A DNA stretch of 41,868 nt, from the NCBI GenBank assembly GCA_009377475.1, contig WHTY01000033.1, positions 1-41,868 of the forward strand, given 5' to 3'. Of this stretch, positions 1 through 7,913 are shown one piece after another (within the stretch, counting starts at the first letter, position 1; each line of letters starts with the position of its first letter). The position numbers were made by a program, and so were the translations under genes. The notes under the pieces were generated by a model that was given only the letters and a program-made list of their open reading frames with translations, searched no databases and was not told the DNA's origin. The DNA comes from Actinophytocola sp. (lineage in GTDB: Bacteria > Actinomycetota > Actinomycetes > Mycobacteriales > Pseudonocardiaceae).

Positions 1-169
1 GAAACCCTCCCGGCCCGGACCAGGACGCCCACCAGGATCCCGCAACAGGCATCGCGTGACCCGTCACGACGTGGGCAAAAGGATCACAACGGCCACGACG
101 ACAAGCAACAACAAGCAAGCCGCAGGTTAAACGACAAGCTTAGCCTACGGAAGAGCGCGCCAGCCCGCG

Positions 170-1489
170 TCAGAAGAACAGCTCGGCCACCGTGTGGATC
201 GCCAGCCCCGCGAGCGCGCCGACGACGGTGCCGTTGATGCGGATGAACTGGAGGTCCCGCCCGACCTGCAACTCCACCCGCCGCGACGTCTCCTGCGGGT
301 CCCAGCGCGCCACGGTGTCGGTGATCAACGTCGTCAGCTCGCTTGAGTAGTTGGTGACGACGTGGGCGGCGGCGTCCTCGATCCAGACGTCCACTTTGGT
401 CGCCAGCGCGTCGCCGGACGCCAACCGCTCGCCCAACCGGCACAACCCCTGCCGCACCCGCTGCCGTAGCTCGCTCGACGGGTCCTCGGTCGCGGTCAGC
501 AGCATCTCCTTGCCGGTGGCCCACGCCGCGCCGATCAGCTTCTGCACATCGGGGTGCTCGATCACCTGCTGCTTGACCTGCTCCGCGCGCCGGATCGTCT
601 CCGGGTCCTCGCGCAGATCGGTGGCGAACTCGGAAAGGAAGCGGTCCAGCGCGAGCCGCATCGGATGGTTGACGTCGACCTTCACCGCCCACGCGAAGGA
701 CAGCACCTCGCCGTAGACCTTGTCCGCCACCAGGCCGTCGACGAACTTCGGCGACCACGTTGGCGCGCGGTCGGAGACGACCCGCAGCACGGTGTCGTGG
801 TTGTCGCGCACCCACACGTAGGAGCGGTCGCAGACCAGGTCGACGAGCTTGTGGTGCGCGCCGTCGATGACGACCTGCCCGAGGATCGCGCCGAGCGGCG
901 GGCCCCACTCCTTCTCGATGATCCGCTTGGCGACCGCCTGCTCCATCACGGCCTGGACGTCCTCGTCGCGGAGCACCGTCACCGCGCCGCGCAGCACGTT
1001 CGCCAGCTCCGACGTCACGCGCTCGGCGTTCTCCTGCCGCGCCAGCCAGCCGCCGAGGCTTTTGGCGACGTCAGCGCTGCGGACCTTCTCCCTGACGACG
1101 TCCGGCGCGAGGAAGTGGGTCCCGACGAACTCGCCGAGGCTGTCCCCGAGCTGCTGCTTGCGGGTCGGGATGATCGCCGTGTGCGGGATCTTGATGCCGA
1201 GTGGGTAGCGGAACAACGCCGTCACCGCGAACCAGTCGGCGAGCGCGCCCACCATGCCCGCCTCGGCAGCGGCCTTGACGTAGCCGACCCATTCAGGCCA
1301 GCCCGCCGCCTCGGCCCAGCTCGCAAGCAAGAACACCACGGCCGCGCCGACGAGGAACCCGAGCGCGACCCCCTTCATCCTGCGCAAGCCGCGTCGCTTG
1401 GCGTCCTCTGCGCCCGGCCCGCCCGGCAATGGCGGTGTCGTCGGTGGAGGGCGCCCCTCGGCTGAAGTGGTTGCGCTGGCTTGCTTCAC
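170..1489 (-). CDS. DUF445 family membrane protein
   Basis: About 439 residues, close to the usual length of actinobacterial DUF445 proteins. An N-terminal hydrophobic segment (VALGFLVGAAVVFLLASW) is followed by the family's conserved block around WVGYVKAAAEAGMVGALADW and the motif FRYPLGIKIPHTAIIP, then a long helical, charged region and a second hydrophobic stretch at the C-terminus (VVGALAGLAIHTVAELFF). It is probably an inner-membrane protein with a large soluble helical domain; its biochemical role is not established. I chose the GTG at 1489 because GGAG lies about eight bases upstream and the longer ATG at 1513 would nearly touch the divergent aminotransferase. The 169 bases beyond its stop hold no gene I can support. 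Confidence 0.85.
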   Translation of the reverse strand: MKQASATTSAEGRPPPTTPPLPGGPGAEDAKRRGLRRMKGVALGFLVGAAVVFLLASWAEAAGWPEWVGYVKAAAEAGMVGALADWFAVTALFRYPLGIKIPHTAIIPTRKQQLGDSLGEFVGTHFLAPDVVREKVRSADVAKSLGGWLARQENAERVTSELANVLRGAVTVLRDEDVQAVMEQAVAKRIIEKEWGPPLGAILGQVVIDGAHHKLVDLVCDRSYVWVRDNHDTVLRVVSDRAPTWSPKFVDGLVADKVYGEVLSFAWAVKVDVNHPMRLALDRFLSEFATDLREDPETIRRAEQVKQQVIEHPDVQKLIGAAWATGKEMLLTATEDPSSELRQRVRQGLCRLGERLASGDALATKVDVWIEDAAAHVVTNYSSELTTLITDTVARWDPQETSRRVELQVGRDLQFIRINGTVVGALAGLAIHTVAELFF

Positions 1490-1518
1490 ACCGCCATTCT
1501 CCGTGAAGATCACTGCTC

Positions 1519-2685
1519 ATGTCGGAACCTGCCCTCGTACCGCGCCTACGACCGTTCGCGTCCACCGTGTTCGCCGAGATGACCGCGCTCGCCGTGCGCA
1601 CCAAGTCGGTCAACCTCGGCCAGGGATTTCCCGACACCGACGGCCCGCGCGGCATGCTCGACGCGGCGAAGCAGGCCATCGACGACGGCATCAACCAGTA
1701 CCCGCCGGGACAGGGCAGGCCAGAACTCCTGGACGCGGTGGCAGAGCACCGCACCCGCTACGGCACGCATTACGACCCCGCCAGCGAGATCCTGGTGACG
1801 ACGGGCGCCACCGAGGGCATCACGGCGGCCGTGCTCGGCCTCGTCGACGCGGGGGACGAGGTGATCGTGCTCGAGCCGTACTACGACTCGTACGCCGCCG
1901 CGATCGCGCTGGCGGGGGCCAGCAAGCGGGTGGTGTCGCTGACGCAGAGCGGCGAGAGCCGGTTCGCCGTCGACGTCGACGCGCTGCGGGCAGCGGTCAC
2001 GCCGCGCACTCGCGCCATCATCGTCAACTCGCCGCACAACCCCACCGGGACGGTGTTCACCCGGGAGGAGCTGGCGGGCATCGCCCAGGTGTGTGTGGAC
2101 AACGACCTGCTCGCCATCACCGACGAGGTCTACGAACACCTGACCTTCGGCGACGCCGAGCACGTCCCGCTCACGACGTTGCCCGGCATGGCCGATCGCA
2201 CGGTGTCGGTGTCCAGCGCGGGCAAGTCGTTCAACTGCACCGGCTGGAAGATCGGCTGGGTGTGTGGGCGCGCGGAGCTGGTCGCCGCCACCCGCGCGGC
2301 GAAGCAGTTCCTCACCTTCGTCTCCGGCGCGCCGTTCCAGGTGGCCGTGGCGCACGCGCTGCGCACCGAGTTGGACTGGGTGGCGCGGCTGCGCGACTCG
2401 CTGTCCGAGAAGCACGACCGACTCGCCGAGGGGCTGGCCAAGGCCGGGTTCGGGGTGCTGTCGTCTGCGGGAACGTACTTCGTGTGCGCCGACGTCCGCC
2501 CGCTCGGCTACGAGGACGCGACCGAGCTGGCGTGGCAGCTGCCGGAACGCATCGGCGTCGCGGCCGTTCCGGTGAGCGCGTTCGCGGAGAGCGGAGGCTA
2601 CGGCCACCTGCTGCGCTTCGCGTTCTGCAAGTCCAACGAGGTACTTGACGAGGCCATATCCCGCCTGCATCAGCTCGCTCCGTAG
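1519..2685 (+). CDS. PLP-dependent aminotransferase, DapC/KAT-like (class I/II)
   Basis: A 388-residue fold-type I aminotransferase. The N-terminal VNLGQGFPD motif and the TGATEG loop near residue 95 are typical. Asn174 lies in SPHNPTG, Asp202 and Tyr205 in ITDEVYEHL, and Lys236 in SSAGKSFNCTGWKIGW is the Schiff-base lysine. Length and motifs match the actinobacterial group that includes Rv0858c of M. tuberculosis, annotated as N-succinyldiaminopimelate aminotransferase (DapC). Kynurenine-oxoglutarate or methionine aminotransferases share these motifs, so the substrate is uncertain. It diverges from the DUF445 gene; the short spacer means the two promoters must overlap coding sequence. It is cytosolic and complete. 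Confidence 0.9.
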   Translation: MSEPALVPRLRPFASTVFAEMTALAVRTKSVNLGQGFPDTDGPRGMLDAAKQAIDDGINQYPPGQGRPELLDAVAEHRTRYGTHYDPASEILVTTGATEGITAAVLGLVDAGDEVIVLEPYYDSYAAAIALAGASKRVVSLTQSGESRFAVDVDALRAAVTPRTRAIIVNSPHNPTGTVFTREELAGIAQVCVDNDLLAITDEVYEHLTFGDAEHVPLTTLPGMADRTVSVSSAGKSFNCTGWKIGWVCGRAELVAATRAAKQFLTFVSGAPFQVAVAHALRTELDWVARLRDSLSEKHDRLAEGLAKAGFGVLSSAGTYFVCADVRPLGYEDATELAWQLPERIGVAAVPVSAFAESGGYGHLLRFAFCKSNEVLDEAISRLHQLAP

Positions 2686-2858
2686 TCGCGTCACCACCCG
2701 AATCGGTCAGTTCGGACCAATGTTCTTGCCGACGGGGCTGGATCGACGGGTTGCGAGGTGTAACACTCAGACCCTGCGCCGTTTCCTGAACGACGGCGTG
2801 TTCTGCGTGTGTGCCCAGGTGTGACCTGCCGTGACTAGGGACGTGAGGTGGTGACGCG

Positions 2859-3905
2859 GTGAACGCTGCAGCATCGTCACCTGACCGCGTCCCCTCTGGC
2901 CACAGCGCTTTGGCCGGGGTCGCGGTGCGGGTCACGCTCGTCGCCGGACTGGCGCTCGTCGGCTGGTTCGTCGTCGCCGCGCTGCTGAGTGCGGCCGCGT
3001 CCGCGCACGACACGGACACCAGCGACACCACCGCCTCCGGCGAGACCCAGGCGAAGACGTCGGCGGCTGCGGAAGCCTCAGACGGCAAGGCCAAGGGGAA
3101 GGCCGGGTCCGACAACGACTCGGTCACCGACACCGATGACACTGCCGCCACCGCCGCCACGTCGTCCGGCGGGCTGCTCGGCGGCCTGACCGGCGGAGTC
3201 AGCGACACGCTCAACGCCACCAGCTCGGTCACCGACGGCCTCACCGACACCGTCGATCAGACGACCGGCACCGTGACCTCGACGTTGGACAACACCACCG
3301 GTGGGCTGACGAAGACCGTCACCGGCACGGTCAACACGACGCTCACCACGGTCACCGGCACCATTGACACCACGCTGAACACCGTCACCGGCACGGTCAA
3401 CACGACGTTGACCACGGTCAACGGCACGGTGGACGGCACTGTCAACACCGTCGGCGGCGTCCTGGACCCCCCGGCCCCCGCGCCGACGCCGGACGTCCCA
3501 ACGACGTCCCCGACGCCCACGCCCGCCGCGACGCCACCGGCGCAGCCCGCGAAGCAGACCACGCAGGCACCGCAGCGCCCGGCCGCGAAGCCGCAGCCGG
3601 TCACGTTGCCCCAGCAGCCAGCGCCGGTCACGCCGCCCGCGCCGGTTCCCGCGAGCCACGACGGCACCACGGCGGACCACGCCAGCCACGGCGCGTCCGG
3701 CAGCGCTGGCGCGCCGCTCTCCCCCGCGGCGCCATGCTCTGCAGCCGCAGCCGCGACCGGTGACACCGGCGCGAGCAAGAACCCGTTCGCCACTCTCGGC
3801 CACGACGCCGTCGCCACGTCCGGCGGCCACACCGGCGGCCCCGTCGGCACCCGCGCCCTCGGCGCTGGCATCGCCGCCGCGCTGCCGTGCACCTCACCTG
3901 ACTGA
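2859..3905 (+). CDS. Secreted or membrane-anchored Thr/Val 11-residue-repeat, Pro-rich protein
   Basis: A 348-residue protein I cannot assign to a family. A GTG start has GAGGTGG seven bases upstream. Residues about 20-50 form one hydrophobic segment (signal peptide or anchor) ending ALLSAAASAHD. An Asp/Thr/Ser-rich stretch follows, then four tandem 11-residue units (residues about 153-196) of the form TVTGTVNTTLT, then a Pro/Ala/Gln-rich linker and a low-complexity tail with two cysteines (PCSAAA and LPCTSPD). Composition suggests an extracellular or cell-wall-associated structural protein. The repeat may form an extended beta or helical rod, which is inference. Third-position GC is very high, so it is a real actinobacterial gene rather than a chance frame. 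Confidence 0.75.
   Translation: MNAAASSPDRVPSGHSALAGVAVRVTLVAGLALVGWFVVAALLSAAASAHDTDTSDTTASGETQAKTSAAAEASDGKAKGKAGSDNDSVTDTDDTAATAATSSGGLLGGLTGGVSDTLNATSSVTDGLTDTVDQTTGTVTSTLDNTTGGLTKTVTGTVNTTLTTVTGTIDTTLNTVTGTVNTTLTTVNGTVDGTVNTVGGVLDPPAPAPTPDVPTTSPTPTPAATPPAQPAKQTTQAPQRPAAKPQPVTLPQQPAPVTPPAPVPASHDGTTADHASHGASGSAGAPLSPAAPCSAAAAATGDTGASKNPFATLGHDAVATSGGHTGGPVGTRALGAGIAAALPCTSPD
3315..3446 (+). repeat. Four tandem 33-bp coding repeats
   Basis: Units at 3315-3347, 3348-3380, 3381-3413 and 3414-3446 each encode 11 residues. The consensus is Thr-Val-Thr-Gly-Thr-(Val/Ile)-(Asn/Asp)-Thr-Thr-Leu-(Thr/Asn); units 1 and 3 are almost identical at DNA level. The fourth unit is degenerate. Shorter relatives of the motif flank it on the N-terminal side. 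Confidence 0.85.
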
Positions 3906-4033
3906 CCCCGCCTCATCCGGGGGACACCTGCGCCAGTAGCCGCTACCCCACACGGTCCAGCGCACTGCACCTTCTGACGCAACTTCGCTGATCAGCACTT
4001 TCTTGCCGCGAACTCGCTCGTTGAGGCCTACAC

Positions 4034-4306
4034 ATGACCACGAACTTCCCGACCGGCCTACCGCGCCAGGCCGGTTCGGGCTCTGGCTCCGGCGCCACGA
4101 CGTCTCCCTGGACGCCCGCGTGGCGTCGGAGCCCCCACTCCATCAGCGCCGTCCCCTGTGACGCGACGGCGGCCAGGTCGGCGGAAGCGGATCACCTCCC
4201 GCCGCGACCCGCCAGCCACCCCGCCGTCGCCGAGGGAACGGCCCGCATGAGGCGTGCCACGCCCTACGGCTTCACCGCGCCGAAGCCGTACCGGGCCCAC
4301 GCCTGA
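4034..4306 (+). CDS. Possible small hypothetical protein (90 aa)
   Basis: An ATG-started open frame with high third-position G/C, ending three bases before a strong hairpin that could be its terminator. The product is rich in Pro, Ala, Ser and Arg, has no transmembrane segment and no motif I recognise. There is no convincing Shine-Dalgarno sequence (GAGGCCTACAC precedes the ATG). It is the only candidate in the stretch between the repeat protein and the MocR gene. It could equally be a chance frame. Confidence 0.3.
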   Translation: MTTNFPTGLPRQAGSGSGSGATTSPWTPAWRRSPHSISAVPCDATAARSAEADHLPPRPASHPAVAEGTARMRRATPYGFTAPKPYRAHA

Positions 4307-4309
4307 GCG

Positions 4310-4356
4310 GCGGTGGCTTTCCGGCGCACCGAGGGGCTGTGCCGGAAAGCCACCGC
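4310..4356. terminator. Strong hairpin between convergent frames
   Basis: The 16-bp arms at 4310-4325 (GCGGTGGCTTTCCGGC) and 4341-4356 are perfect inverted repeats around a 15-base loop; three more pairs, one of them G-U, can form inside the loop. It lies eight bases beyond the stop of the MocR gene on the minus strand, so it can act as its terminator and for transcription entering from the left. There is no long T-run, as is common in high-GC actinobacteria. Confidence 0.6.
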
Positions 4357-4363
4357 ATCGCCA

Positions 4364-5836
4364 TCACGCCACCGGGACGTCTTCCGGCGGCTCGCTCGCA
4401 CCTCCCCCACCTCGCACCGAACCCGCAGCGGCCCCCAGCCGCGCGACGGCTTCCGCGAGCTGGTCGTCCGGCAACGCGTAGGGCAGCCGCAGCCACTGTT
4501 CGAGCCCACCGTGCACGCTGAACCGCGAGCCGGGCGCGACCCGCACGCCGTGGTTGAGCGCCGCGACCGCCAACCGAGTCCCGATCGGCTCGTCCAACCG
4601 GCACCACAACGACAGCCCGCCGTCCGGCTGCTCGAACGTCCACTGCGGGAAGTGCGTCCGGACCGCGTCGACCAGCGTGTTCCGCATCCCCGCGACCTGC
4701 TGCCGCCGCGCTGGCAGGACGTCGTCGCGCGCCATCAACCTGGCGAGCACCAGTTGCTCCAGCATCGGTGAGCCGAGGTCAAGCGCCGACCGCGCCGACA
4801 CCAGCCCGGCGAGGAACTGCCTGCTCGCCCTGATCCAGCCGATCCGCAGCCCGCCCCAGTACGTCTTGGCCGCCGACCCCACCGAGATCGCCCAGTTGCC
4901 GCCGACGCCGTCGCCGGTGAACGCGGCCAGCGGCGGCGGTCCGGACGCCGGGTCGCCCTCGTGGTCCAGCTCGACCATGGTCTCGTCGACGACGACCGGC
5001 GTGCGGGCGCGCACCAGCGCGGCGCCGAGCCGTTCGCGCGTCTCGACGTCCATCCGCAACCCGGTCGGGTTGTGGAAGTCGGCAATGAGGTAGGCCAGCC
5101 GGGGGTTGGACTGCTTGAGCGCGGCCTCGATGCCCTCGACGTCCCAGCCGCGCTCGACGGCGACCGGCACCGGCAGCGAGTGGGCGGCGCGCACCGCCGC
5201 GATGGCGTTGGGGTAGCTGGGCTGCTCGACAAGTACGCGGTCGCCCGGCCCGGCGAAATTCCGCAGCGCGAGGACGAAGGCGTGGTGCGCGCCGTTGGTG
5301 ACCAGGATGTCGTCGGGTGACGTCGCCAGGCCGCGCTCGGTGTAGCGGGCGGCGATCCGTTCCCGCAGCCGCGGCAGGCCGCGTTCGCTGTAGCCGGTGC
5401 CGGATGCGAGCGCTGCCAGTTCGGGCATCGCTTCGTTGAGTGCGGGCACCAGCGCGGACACGGCGGGCGGGGACGCCCTGGCGAAGTCGATGGCTGGTTG
5501 TGCTCCGTCGTCGTGCTCGGGCTCGACGGGCAGCCCCGACGTGCGCGGCAGCGTGATCCACGAGCCGGACCCGCGTTTGCTCGCGACGAGCCCCTTCTCC
5601 CGCAGCCGCTCCAGCGCCGCGCCGACCAGGGTGCGGCTGGCGTCGATGGCGCTGGCCAGCTCGCGTTCGGCGGGGAGCCGGGTGCCCGGCGGCAGCCGCC
5701 CCTCCCGCACCTGCCACTCGACGGCGGCGGCGAGATCAGCGGCCCCGTGGTGCGGGCCACCTCGCCGCCACTGCCCGAGAGCGGTGGCCAGTTTGGCCCC
5801 GGATATGCGGCCACCGGGCGGTGTCTGCGTCATCAT
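4364..5836 (-). CDS. MocR-type regulator (GntR winged helix fused to aminotransferase-like domain)
   Basis: About 490 residues. An N-terminal GntR winged helix (residues about 25-95, with GTRLPAERELASAIDASRTLV) is followed by a full fold-type I aminotransferase-like domain with NPTGLRMD and the PLP lysine in SVGSAAKTYWGGLRIGW. MocR proteins bind PLP or an amino-acid adduct and control, usually divergently, a neighbouring gene. Here the divergent neighbour is a YczE-type membrane protein, the same pairing as B. subtilis ycxD-yczE, so that gene is the probable target. Two ATGs stand at 5836 and 5833; a longer frame to 5911 would run over the operator and the neighbour's start, so it is unlikely. 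Confidence 0.9.
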   Translation of the reverse strand: MMTQTPPGGRISGAKLATALGQWRRGGPHHGAADLAAAVEWQVREGRLPPGTRLPAERELASAIDASRTLVGAALERLREKGLVASKRGSGSWITLPRTSGLPVEPEHDDGAQPAIDFARASPPAVSALVPALNEAMPELAALASGTGYSERGLPRLRERIAARYTERGLATSPDDILVTNGAHHAFVLALRNFAGPGDRVLVEQPSYPNAIAAVRAAHSLPVPVAVERGWDVEGIEAALKQSNPRLAYLIADFHNPTGLRMDVETRERLGAALVRARTPVVVDETMVELDHEGDPASGPPPLAAFTGDGVGGNWAISVGSAAKTYWGGLRIGWIRASRQFLAGLVSARSALDLGSPMLEQLVLARLMARDDVLPARRQQVAGMRNTLVDAVRTHFPQWTFEQPDGGLSLWCRLDEPIGTRLAVAALNHGVRVAPGSRFSVHGGLEQWLRLPYALPDDQLAEAVARLGAAAGSVRGGGGASEPPEDVPVA

Positions 5837-5840
5837 TAAG

Positions 5841-5880
5841 ACCAATTCTTGCCGATTGGTTATGGAAACGCCAGCCAATC
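5841..5880. promoter_or_regulatory. Inverted/direct repeats, likely MocR operator
   Basis: ACCAAT (5841-5846) and ATTGGT (5855-5860) form a perfect 6-bp inverted repeat with an 8-bp spacer; a third half-site, CCAATC, is at 5875-5880 and mirrors GATTGG at 5854-5859. They fill most of the 62-bp gap between the divergent MocR and YczE starts. MocR regulators are known to bind pairs of such half-sites, so this is a natural operator. Confidence 0.6.
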
Positions 5881-5898
5881 TTCGGCGAACCTGGTCGG

Positions 5899-6540
5899 GT
5901 GAGTTCACCAAGCCTGACCCCGATGCCCCTCGACGTCCGCCCTGCCGCGCGCCTGACGCAGCTGATCGTCGGCCTCGCGCTGTACGGCGCGAGCATGGCG
6001 ATGATGACCCGCGCCGGTCTCGGCCTGAGCCCGTGGGACGTGCTGCACGAGGGCCTGACCATGCGCACCGGTCTGAGCTTCGGCGTGATCACCGCAATCA
6101 CGTCGGGTGCGGTGCTGCTCGCGTGGGTGCCGCTGCGGCAGCGGCCCGGCGTCGGCACCGTCGCGAACGTCGTCGTGATCGCGGTGACCGTCGACCTGGT
6201 GCGGCTGGTGCTGCCGGAACAGCACGACCTCGGCTGGCAGATCACGCTGCTTGTCGGCGGCGTCGTCCTCAACGGCGTCGCGACCGCCGCCTACATCGGC
6301 GTGCGGCTCGGCCCTGGCCCGCGCGACGGCCTGATGACCGGCCTCGTGACGACCACCGGACGCTCGGTGCAGGTCGTGCGAACCGCGATCGAGGCCGGTG
6401 TCTTGCTCGCCGGGTGGCTACTCGGCGGCACCGTCGGCATCGGCACGGTCCTCTACGCCCTCACGATCGGCACGCTGACGCAGTTCTTCCTCGCACGGAC
6501 GACTTGGCGCGACCGCGCACCGGCCCCCAGCACCCCCTGA
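5899..6540 (+). CDS. YczE/YitT-like integral membrane protein
   Basis: About 213 residues with roughly five transmembrane helices (for example LTQLIVGLALYGASMAMM and ITLLVGGVVLNGVATAAYIG). The signature GLGLSPWDVLHEGL near the N-terminus and LGPGPRDGLMTGL in the middle are typical of the YczE/YyaS family. Function in the family is not established; it is suspected to be a transporter or export protein. It starts at GTG 5899 (GTCGGGTGAG context) or ATG 5923. The promoter must lie in the 5841-5898 region with the palindromes. The divergent MocR gene probably regulates it, which would link its substrate to PLP or an amino compound. Confidence 0.85.
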   Translation: MSSPSLTPMPLDVRPAARLTQLIVGLALYGASMAMMTRAGLGLSPWDVLHEGLTMRTGLSFGVITAITSGAVLLAWVPLRQRPGVGTVANVVVIAVTVDLVRLVLPEQHDLGWQITLLVGGVVLNGVATAAYIGVRLGPGPRDGLMTGLVTTTGRSVQVVRTAIEAGVLLAGWLLGGTVGIGTVLYALTIGTLTQFFLARTTWRDRAPAPSTP

Positions 6541-6547
6541 CCCCGCC

Positions 6548-6610
6548 GTGTCCCCCGCTCACGCCGCCGTGTTCCCCGCTCACGCCGCCGTGTTCCACTC
6601 TGGCACCGCG
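6548..6610 (+). repeat. Family-1 21-bp repeat array, three units
   Basis: Units at 6548-6568, 6569-6589 and 6590-6610. Each starts GTGT(C/T)CCCC and has CTCACGCCGCC in the second half; the third is decayed after its first nine bases. It starts eight bases after the yczE-like stop codon. The same 21-bp family recurs at 7242, 35014 and 40280. Confidence 0.85.
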
Positions 6611-6737
6611 CCGACCGGGCCGCCACGACGACATAACGGTCGAAGCCCGTCAGCCTTTCGTAAGCACGATCGGGCACCCACGGCCAGCCACGCACGCAAG
6701 ACTGGTGGCAACGACCGAAAAGGCAAGGAGCGCCGTG

Positions 6738-7250
6738 ATGCGTAGAAAGATCGTGCTGTCCGCTGCGGCCATCGTCGCTGTGATCGGGATCGGCGTCGGG
6801 CTGTGGGCGTTCCAGCCGTGGAAGGCCTTCACCAGCAGTGAACTGCGGGAGACGTCGCCGCTCACGGCGGCGCAACCGGCCGACAAGCAGGAGGAGGCGG
6901 CCGGTCCACGGCTGCTGGCGTCGGGCAGGTTTGTCAGCCAGGAGCACGAGACGTCCGGGAAAGCCCTGGTCATCGAGCGCCCGGATGGCAGCAGGGTGCT
7001 TCGTCTTGAGGGACTAGCCAGTTCGGACGGCCCCGACGTGCACGTGTGGCTCACCGACGCCGCAGCCGGACTCGACGAATGGGGCGCCTACGACGACGGC
7101 CGCTACGTCGCGCTCGGCAAGCTCAAGGCGACGCACGGCAGCCACAACTACGCGATCCCCGCCGACGCCGATATCGACGGCCTGCGCAGCGTCGTCCTCT
7201 GGTGCGACCGGTTCAACGTCGCGTTCGGGTCAGCGGCGCTGGATCTCTGA
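6738..7250 (+). CDS. DM13 domain-containing secreted/anchored protein
   Basis: A 170-residue protein with one N-terminal membrane segment (IVLSAAAIVAVIGIGVGLW, residues about 5-23) and a C-terminal DM13 domain (residues about 60-170). DM13 motifs seen are GRFVSQEHETSGKALVI, RVLRLEGLASSDGPDVHVWL and AHNYAIP-like SHNYAIPADADIDGLRSVVLWCDRF. DM13 is proposed to be an extracytoplasmic redox or electron-transfer domain with one conserved cysteine, here in LWCDRF. AAGGAG at 6725-6730 sets the ATG start at 6738. Its stop codon falls inside a decayed family-1 repeat unit. Confidence 0.85.
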   Translation: MRRKIVLSAAAIVAVIGIGVGLWAFQPWKAFTSSELRETSPLTAAQPADKQEEAAGPRLLASGRFVSQEHETSGKALVIERPDGSRVLRLEGLASSDGPDVHVWLTDAAAGLDEWGAYDDGRYVALGKLKATHGSHNYAIPADADIDGLRSVVLWCDRFNVAFGSAALDL

Positions 7251-7283
7251 TTCGAGGAACACGACGTCGTGAGCGGGGGACAC
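7242..7283 (-). repeat. Family-1 21-bp repeat, two units, reverse orientation
   Basis: Read on the minus strand, 7263-7283 is a near-consensus unit (GTGTCCCCCGCTCACGACG plus TC) and 7242-7262 starts GTGTTCCTC and then decays into the end of the DM13 gene. The junction carries the palindrome CACGACGTCGTG at 7260-7271. Confidence 0.75.
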
Positions 7284-7304
7284 GGCGCCCCGGGGCGCTG
7301 CGGC

Positions 7305-7433
7305 TTAGGCGAACGCCGTGCTGGCCGCGGTGATGATGGTCAACCCGATGACCATCGCGAGCACGATGCCGATGATCGTCACGACGAAGGCAACCCCGGC
7401 GATCGCGCCGACAAAGCGGATACCCGTGCTCAT
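7305..7433 (-). CDS. Small single-pass membrane protein (42 aa)
   Basis: A 42-residue frame from ATG at 7433 to TAA at 7305. It has an almost ideal ribosome binding site (GAGGAGGTG seven bases upstream). The product begins MSTGIRFVG and is a continuous hydrophobic helix (AIAGVAFVVTIIGIVLAMVI) ending in a short polar tail. The stop codon of the upstream minus-strand frame sits in the same ribosome binding site, suggesting translational coupling. Small hydrophobic proteins of this type can be regulators of membrane complexes or stress peptides; I cannot assign a role. Confidence 0.6.
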   Translation of the reverse strand: MSTGIRFVGAIAGVAFVVTIIGIVLAMVIGLTIITAASTAFA

Positions 7434-7446
7434 CGCTCGCACCTCC

Positions 7447-7680
7447 TCACGCGGCGTCGGTCCTGCCTTCGGGTTCCCCGCAGGGCAGTGGGACTAACCC
7501 GGCTGTCGCGAAGCCGCTGGGAAGCAGGGCCGGTCGTGCCAGCCATTCGGGACCCAAGTACCGCGCCTCCGCACTGGCGAACCGGTCACGCACGAACGAA
7601 CGGCCGTACGCCCCGCGCGCGCCCCAGCGGGCGACGGCACGCGCGCTGTTCTCCTGCTGGAACCCCGACGCGCGGAACAA
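7447..7680 (-). CDS. Possible hypothetical protein upstream of the 42-aa membrane peptide
   Basis: An open minus-strand frame of at least 77 residues (TTG at 7680; the frame is open to a stop at 7728 but without an ATG or GTG). Its TGA at 7447-7449 overlaps the GAGGAGG ribosome binding site of the small membrane gene, an arrangement typical of coupled genes. The product starts MFRASGFQQENSARAVARW, is rich in Arg, Ala and Gly, and has no motif I recognise. Codon usage is compatible with coding, but the weak start makes this tentative. Confidence 0.35.
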   Translation of the reverse strand: MFRASGFQQENSARAVARWGARGAYGRSFVRDRFASAEARYLGPEWLARPALLPSGFATAGLVPLPCGEPEGRTDAA

Positions 7681-7810
7681 CGTGCGGGTGGTCGGTTGAC
7701 GGCGTTCACCTTCCGACCGGATGACCTAGCTGTTTCACTTTTGCCCACTCTCCGTGCCCGTGCCGCCGCGCCGTGTCCGCCCAATCCACGCGTCTGACCA
7801 GCGCTAACAC

Positions 7811-7842
7811 GAAGATTCAGAAAACTACCGTGCAGAATCTTC
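7811..7842. promoter_or_regulatory. 8-bp perfect inverted repeat upstream of the gene at 7914
   Basis: GAAGATTC (7811-7818) and GAATCTTC (7835-7842) are perfect reverse complements separated by 16 bases. They lie about 70 bases before the start of the 290-residue gene in a locally AT-richer stretch. It could be a regulator binding site or a small terminator; no T-run follows. Confidence 0.4.
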
Positions 7843-7913
7843 CACCGAGCGGAACTGAGTGATACGGTCATTTCATTAAACAAACCGCCGCGAGTAGTGG
7901 GAGGTCTGTTGAG

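Noticed and set aside
1..169. Partial gene entering from the left edge
   Set aside because: Short open frames on the minus strand have no start signal, contain nearby stops and show no protein-like pattern.
4034..4306. Small protein as part of the MocR locus
   Set aside because: It is convergent to the MocR gene, has no ribosome binding site and no motif; kept only as a low-confidence frame.
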